Positions 34,586-38,550 of a DNA stretch of 38,550 nucleotides are shown here, one piece after another. Below the pieces are notes generated by a model. That model had not been told where the DNA came from. It did not search any database and worked only from the letters and a program-made list of their open reading frames with translations. Within the stretch, counting starts at the first letter, position 1, and every line of letters starts with the position of its first letter. This DNA comes from Actinomycetes bacterium (GTDB taxonomy: Bacteria; Actinomycetota; Acidimicrobiia; Acidimicrobiales; UBA8190): positions 1-38,550 of the forward strand of contig JAJZLP010000083.1 in assembly GCA_021803325.1 (NCBI GenBank), written 5' to 3'. The position numbers and the translations under genes were made by a program.

Positions 34586-34591
34586 AGGTTA
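34586..34591 (-). promoter_or_regulatory. Leaderless -10 box of the aminotransferase gene
   Basis: Minus-strand TAACCT, six bases, then ATG. It repeats the spacing seen at the glycerol kinase and acyltransferase genes. Confidence 0.55.
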
Positions 34592-34637
34592 CCGCTCTCC
34601 CTGGCACGACCCAGCCGGGGCGCGGGCACCCCGGCGA

Positions 34638-35345
34638 TCAGCCCTGACGGAGACGATCCGCCGCGTCCGCCACCGCCTGGAGCGACGCCGGCCACGCACA
34701 GACCACCCATGTGGCTCCGGCAGCGGCCAGCGGGGCCAGCAGTGCGACGATGCCGTCGCCGTCCGCAGGGACAGGACCGCCCCAGGTCACCTCGGTGCGG
34801 GCCGCCTGCGCGGCAACCGCCGCTGGTCCCGCCTCCCACAGGTTGACCGCCACACCCGCGGTGACGGCGACGTCGACCGTGGCCTTCGACCCGCCGCCGA
34901 TCCAGACCGGAAGTCCGCTCCCCGACAGCGTCGAGGCCAGGGCCGCCAGCGACCTCCGGCGGGCCGGCGCGTCCAGCACCGGCACACCGTAGGCGTGGTT
35001 CTCGGCGGCGCTCTTGGCGTCGCCGGTGCCGAGACCAGCGACCACCCGGCCCGGAGCCAGGCCGGCCAAGGCCAGGAACCGGTGCACCATCACATCGTCG
35101 GGTACCAGACCCACCCGAGCCACCAGCGGCCCGAGGACGACACGGTCCGTCACAGCAGCGACGGCGCCCAGCAGTGGGAACGCCGCCAGGGCCGGGCGGT
35201 CGGGGCGGCCCATCGGCCACAGGTGGTCGAACACGAACACGCCGTCGAGCCCCGCAGCCTCGGCATCGCGGGCGAAGCCCAGCGCGGCGGCGTCCTCCCG
35301 GAACGTGGGCAGGGTCACGCCGACCCGGATGGTCCGGTGCGTCAT
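34638..35345 (-). CDS. LLM-class (luciferase-like) oxidoreductase
   Basis: The 235-residue protein starts RVGVTLPTFREDAAALGFAR then GLDGVFVFDHLWP, the typical first strands of the bacterial luciferase-like TIM barrel, with VVAGLGTGD later; actinobacterial members usually use coenzyme F420. It is shorter than most of the family (about 290-340), lacking C-terminal segments. ATG 35345 overlaps the upstream ROK stop by four bases (ATGA). It ends the four-gene operon that begins with the glycosyltransferase. Confidence 0.82.
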   Translation of the reverse strand: MTHRTIRVGVTLPTFREDAAALGFARDAEAAGLDGVFVFDHLWPMGRPDRPALAAFPLLGAVAAVTDRVVLGPLVARVGLVPDDVMVHRFLALAGLAPGRVVAGLGTGDAKSAAENHAYGVPVLDAPARRRSLAALASTLSGSGLPVWIGGGSKATVDVAVTAGVAVNLWEAGPAAVAAQAARTEVTWGGPVPADGDGIVALLAPLAAAGATWVVCAWPASLQAVADAADRLRQG

Positions 35346-36604
35346 GGAACCGGCGACGATCCACCGGCGGGGACAGTGCCGGTCGCCGGGTCCGGACCGA
35401 CGACCTCGGCGCTCCCCGCCCTCGTGCCAGCGGCACGGTGGCCTGGCGATCCTCTCCCCGAGCGATCTCGGTCGGCGACAGCAGCGTCCGCCGTCGTCGT
35501 GCCCGTGCCGTCGCGACCGGCAGCCTCCAGCCCGGTGCTCTCGGGTCGGATGAGCTCGCGGGCAAGCAGGGCGGCACCGACGGCGCCGGCGCTGGGGCCC
35601 AGCGCGGCAGGCACGACCTCCGGGGCCGGCCATCCTCGGCCGGCCACGATCGGGTCGCGCAGCGCATTACGAGCGGGCTCGAGGAGGTACGTGGCAGCTT
35701 CGACGAGCCCGCCGCCGACGACGACGATCTCGGGGTCCAAGACCGCGCCGAGGTTGGCGATGCCGACGGCGAGCCAGCGGCCGACCTCGTCCAGGAGGGC
35801 CCGCGCCTCGGGGTCACCCGCCGCTGCCGCGGCGGTCACGTGCTCACCCCGTACGGCGGCGGGATCACCACCAGCCCGGGTGACGATGGCGGCGAGCCGC
35901 CCCTCGGCGGCATCCCTCCGAGCCATCCGGCCGAGGCCACCGCCCGACGCGTACTGCTCCCAGCACCCATAGCGGCCACATCCACACGGTACGCCGCCCG
36001 GTTCGACAACCATGTGTCCGGGCTCGCCGGCGAAGCGGTGGTGTCCCCGCACGAGCGAACCGGCAGCGACGACGCCCCCGCCGATGCCGGTGCCGACGGT
36101 GATCACCACCACGTCGCTCCGGCCCCGAGCCGCACCCAGGCGCCACTCGGCCAGGGCGGTGCAGGTCCCGTCGTTGTCCGCGATCGTCGGCAGCCCGAGT
36201 GCCGCACCGACTTCACCGGGGATGCAGCTGCCTTCCGCCTGCGGCAGGTTGGCAGCCAAGTGCAGGCGCCCCCGGATATCGACCTGACCCGGCAGACCGA
36301 TCCCGACGGCGACCGCTCGGACCCCGGCCGCTGCTGCCGCCATCACCAGGTCGGCACCCAGCGCCCGCACGGCCTCACCGACCGTCGGGCGGCGGGGAGT
36401 GGGGACCCGGGCCTCGGCGGTCACCGTGCCGTCGAGCCCGAGCACGACCCCGAGCATCTTGGTGCCGCCGACATCAATGCCGATCGTGGCACCGACGCCG
36501 CCGACGCTGCTGCTGGCCGGGGACAGGGGTGGATCGGGACCAGGCCCCTCCCGGTGGCCGGAGACACCCCGGTCCCCGAGTGCCGGCCCCCCCGGCCGGT
36601 TCAC
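35342..36604 (-). CDS. ROK-family sugar kinase (glucokinase-like)
   Basis: This 420-residue ROK protein has the ATP-binding start IGIDVGGTKMLGVVLG, the catalytic Asp region TIADNDGTCTALAEW, and the ROK zinc site PCGCGRYGCWEQYASG. Two additions are unusual: about 39 Pro/Gly-rich residues before the first strand and about 65 low-complexity residues after LLARELIRPE, so it is longer than standard ROK kinases (about 310). The GTG at 36604 overlaps the upstream SRPBCC stop (GTGA), but a later start close to TIGID would suit the fold better. Expected activity: phosphorylation of glucose or an N-acyl hexosamine. Confidence 0.88.
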   Translation of the reverse strand: MNRPGGPALGDRGVSGHREGPGPDPPLSPASSSVGGVGATIGIDVGGTKMLGVVLGLDGTVTAEARVPTPRRPTVGEAVRALGADLVMAAAAAGVRAVAVGIGLPGQVDIRGRLHLAANLPQAEGSCIPGEVGAALGLPTIADNDGTCTALAEWRLGAARGRSDVVVITVGTGIGGGVVAAGSLVRGHHRFAGEPGHMVVEPGGVPCGCGRYGCWEQYASGGGLGRMARRDAAEGRLAAIVTRAGGDPAAVRGEHVTAAAAAGDPEARALLDEVGRWLAVGIANLGAVLDPEIVVVGGGLVEAATYLLEPARNALRDPIVAGRGWPAPEVVPAALGPSAGAVGAALLARELIRPESTGLEAAGRDGTGTTTADAAVADRDRSGRGSPGHRAAGTRAGSAEVVGPDPATGTVPAGGSSPVP

Positions 36605-37071
36605 GTGGTGATGGGTGACTCGACCCGGTTCTTGAGCGACGACAGCGCGATGTGCATGATGCGGGTCTGCGCACGTCGCTTGATGAACCCGGGCAGGGGA
36701 ACCCGGAGCTCCACCTCGAGGGTGTAGGCCACCTCGGTGCCGCTGTCTCCCGCAGGCGCAAAGCTGTACGACCCGTCGAGCTTGCTGGTGAGATCACCGG
36801 CGACCTGGCGCCACGCCAGCCTGCTCGGAGCGCCGGCATAGTCGTACTCGAGCGTGTAGCTGGTACTGCGACCGAAGGCTGCCGCCCTGAACGTCACCAG
36901 GCTGGGGCGACCCTCGCCGTCCCGCTCGTCCACGTGGACTGCCTTGACGTCCGCCGCCCACGATGGGTAGCGCTCGACGTCGCCGACCACCTCGAAGCAC
37001 GCCAGCGGCGGCGCGCCCACGACCACCCGCTCGGTGGCTTGTTCGGCCACGTGCTCTCCTTCGTCGCTCAT
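36601..37071 (-). CDS. SRPBCC-domain protein (polyketide cyclase/START-like)
   Basis: The 156-residue protein has the helix-grip features VVVGAPPLACFEVVGDVERY then PSWAADVKAVHVDERD and GTEVAYTLEVELRVPLPGF. It is like mycobacterial Rv2185c (TB16.3), whose gene also lies near pimB'. These proteins bind hydrophobic ligands; a lipid-related role is inferred from context. ATG 37071 has AGGA five bases upstream. It lies 64 bp after the glycosyltransferase stop and overlaps the ROK start. Confidence 0.85.
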   Translation of the reverse strand: MSDEGEHVAEQATERVVVGAPPLACFEVVGDVERYPSWAADVKAVHVDERDGEGRPSLVTFRAAAFGRSTSYTLEYDYAGAPSRLAWRQVAGDLTSKLDGSYSFAPAGDSGTEVAYTLEVELRVPLPGFIKRRAQTRIMHIALSSLKNRVESPITT

Positions 37072-37135
37072 CACGTCCTGCCGGCACCGGTGCCGGTACC
37101 GGCCTCCTGCCGACCGGGAGCCGGCAAGGACCGGT

Positions 37136-38275
37136 TCAGCCTGCCACGTCCCGCAGGCCGTCGCCCAACCTACGCGCCAGGCCGGCGTAGTCGAAGGACT
37201 CCTCGGCACGGCGCCGGGCGGCACGGCCCATTCGCCGGCGCCCGGTGCCGTCGGTCAACAGGCGCCGCAGCGCGAGGGCAACCGATGCCGAGTCCCTCGG
37301 CTGGTCGACCACCAAGCCGGTGCGCCCGTCGACGACTGCCTCGTGCGCGCCGCCACTGCGCCCGGCCACCTGGGGCACGCCGGCAGCTGCAGCTTCGAGG
37401 AAGACGATGCCAAACCCTTCCTGCTCCAAGCCGAACCACCGGTTCCGGCATGCCATGACGAAGACGTCGGATGCCGCGTACAGATCAGGGAGGTCGCCGT
37501 CGTCAACCCGACCGACAAGCCGGACCGGCGCTCCGAGCCGGGCCACGCGCCGGTCGAGACGTTCCCGATCCCGACCGGACCCGCCGATGGCCACCGTCAA
37601 ATCGGGGAACGACGGAGCCAGCGCTGCGGCCGCGTCGATCAGCACGTCCATCCCCTTGCGCGGGACGAGGCGGCTCACGCTGCTCACGAGCTGCCCGCGT
37701 TCGGGCAGGCCGAGACGCCGACGGGCGGCACGGCGGGGTGCCGCCAGCAAGGGCCTGAACCGCTCGGTGTCCACTCCCGGCGGCACGGTGAGCACCGGCG
37801 GCATGGCCGCGCCCGCAACCCGCCGCGCCTCGTCCTCGGGGTAGCCCCCGGCGCAGATGGCCAGCTGCGCGTGAGCCAGCACATGGCCCAGCACCTGCCG
37901 CGCGCCGGGGATGCGGCCGGGGACGGTCACCTCGGCACCGTGGAGCACCACGGCATAGGGCAGGCCCAGCTTCGGCCCGACCAGGCCGAGGGGGATGGCC
38001 GGGTCGATCACCACCAGGTTGGCGCCATGCTCGGCGGCCACGCGGCGCACGGCGGCAGCGGTGGCCGGGGTGGGGAGCAGCACGGGAGCCGGCAGGCGAA
38101 CCACCCGGATGCCTGCCTGCGCCACCTCGGCGTCGAACGACGGGGCGCCTTCGTCCGACGAGGCGGTCAGCACCACGTAGGAGCCCGGGTCGAGGCGCCG
38201 CCACAGCTCCCACAGGTAGGCCTGGATACCCCCGATCTTCGGGGGGAAGTCGTTCGTGACCAGGACATGGGTCAT
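37136..38275 (-). CDS. pimB: GT4-family mannosyltransferase, PimB'-like
   Basis: The 379-residue protein starts VLVTNDFPPKIGGIQAYL, the signature start of PimB' (Rv2188c-type) alpha-1,6 phosphatidylinositol monomannoside mannosyltransferases, then VPPGVDTERFRP, SRLVPRKGMDVL and the EX7E motif EGFGIVFLE. It would add the second mannose to phosphatidylinositol in PIM synthesis, at the cytoplasmic face using GDP-mannose. ATG 38275 has GGAGAG about eight bases upstream. It begins the operon with SRPBCC, ROK and LLM genes. Other GT4 acceptors remain possible. Confidence 0.82.
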   Translation of the reverse strand: MTHVLVTNDFPPKIGGIQAYLWELWRRLDPGSYVVLTASSDEGAPSFDAEVAQAGIRVVRLPAPVLLPTPATAAAVRRVAAEHGANLVVIDPAIPLGLVGPKLGLPYAVVLHGAEVTVPGRIPGARQVLGHVLAHAQLAICAGGYPEDEARRVAGAAMPPVLTVPPGVDTERFRPLLAAPRRAARRRLGLPERGQLVSSVSRLVPRKGMDVLIDAAAALAPSFPDLTVAIGGSGRDRERLDRRVARLGAPVRLVGRVDDGDLPDLYAASDVFVMACRNRWFGLEQEGFGIVFLEAAAAGVPQVAGRSGGAHEAVVDGRTGLVVDQPRDSASVALALRRLLTDGTGRRRMGRAARRRAEESFDYAGLARRLGDGLRDVAG

Positions 38276-38500
38276 CGTTCGCTCTCCTGTCGCCGATCAG
38301 TGCGTCGAGCTTGTCGCCCGGCGACCCGCAGGCGGCAGGGACGGCAGGGACGGCATGGGCGACATGGGCGGCAACGCCCGTGGCCAGCGAGGTGCGAACC
38401 GTGTGCGCTGCACCGGACCATGCTGGCACGTGCCAGCTCGCCTGCCGCACCAGCCGGTACGCAGCGTGCCCCTCCCCGATACCGCCGATGCTGCGACCCG

Positions 38501-38550
38501 GACAGCCGGACAGCCGGACAGCCGGACAGCCGGACAGCCGGACAGCCGGA
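38501..38550. repeat. 8-bp tandem repeat (gacagccg)n
   Basis: At least six copies of gacagccg run off the window end. The upstream region of the glycosyltransferase gene (38276-38500) also has short ggcagggac repeats; no gene is visible. Confidence 0.92.

Overview
The window is high-GC DNA that reads as an actinobacterial chromosome. The evidence is a PimB'-like mannosyltransferase, an SCP2 sterol carrier, a class II (B12) ribonucleotide reductase, a flavin monooxygenase/SDR operon, an F420-type luciferase-like oxidoreductase and several apparently leaderless promoters. A lineage such as Acidimicrobiia is possible, but this is inference; no rRNA or intact tRNA is present to fix it.

Layout. 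(1) 1-8043 is core metabolism: an operon of diiron-type hydrolase, Baeyer-Villiger-like monooxygenase and SDR (151-3476); a convergent acyl-CoA dehydrogenase/acetoacetate decarboxylase-like pair (3862-6008, minus strand); and ettA (6364-8043). (2) About 8.05-21.46 kb is an accessory island of toxin-antitoxin (TA) and unknown genes: a truncated methyltransferase, a repeat-tailed small protein, a complete AbiEi/AbiEii type IV TA pair, a RES/Xre TA pair, an AAA ATPase behind a triple palindrome, small helical proteins, an excisionase-type HTH gene overlapping a 259-aa partner (candidate new TA), two small zinc-finger-like proteins, a decayed second AbiE locus and an unknown 203-aa protein. Five sequence blocks occur twice in the island in the same orientation but in shuffled order, so it looks like an old segmental duplication later broken up by insertions and decay. 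The island's right edge meets the nrdJ stop codon. (3) 21462-25586 is nrdJ, split by a LAGLIDADG intein immediately before the catalytic cysteine, with a promoter and paired palindromes that look like NrdR boxes. (4) 25974-38275 is core again: SCP2 protein, MerR regulator, glycerol kinase, MFS transporter, PlsC-type acyltransferase, TetR regulator, AlaC-like aminotransferase, and a minus-strand operon of PimB'-like glycosyltransferase, SRPBCC protein, ROK kinase and LLM oxidoreductase.

Two window-wide themes stand out. Most core intergenic gaps hold their own unrelated short tandem repeat (periods 7, 8, 9, 15, 21, 26 and 34 bp), while the island mostly lacks them. Several core genes have a TAnnnT hexamer about six bases before the start codon, which predicts leaderless mRNAs.

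The most promising new biology is the TA island: a conserved palindrome straddling the -10 box of both AbiEi copies, an orphan antitoxin beside a 15-codon toxin relic, the HTH/259-aa pair with a strong promoter and TTGA overlap, a 106-bp element with sites 22, 22 and 24 bp apart present twice, and an ATPase gene that interrupts a duplicated gene.
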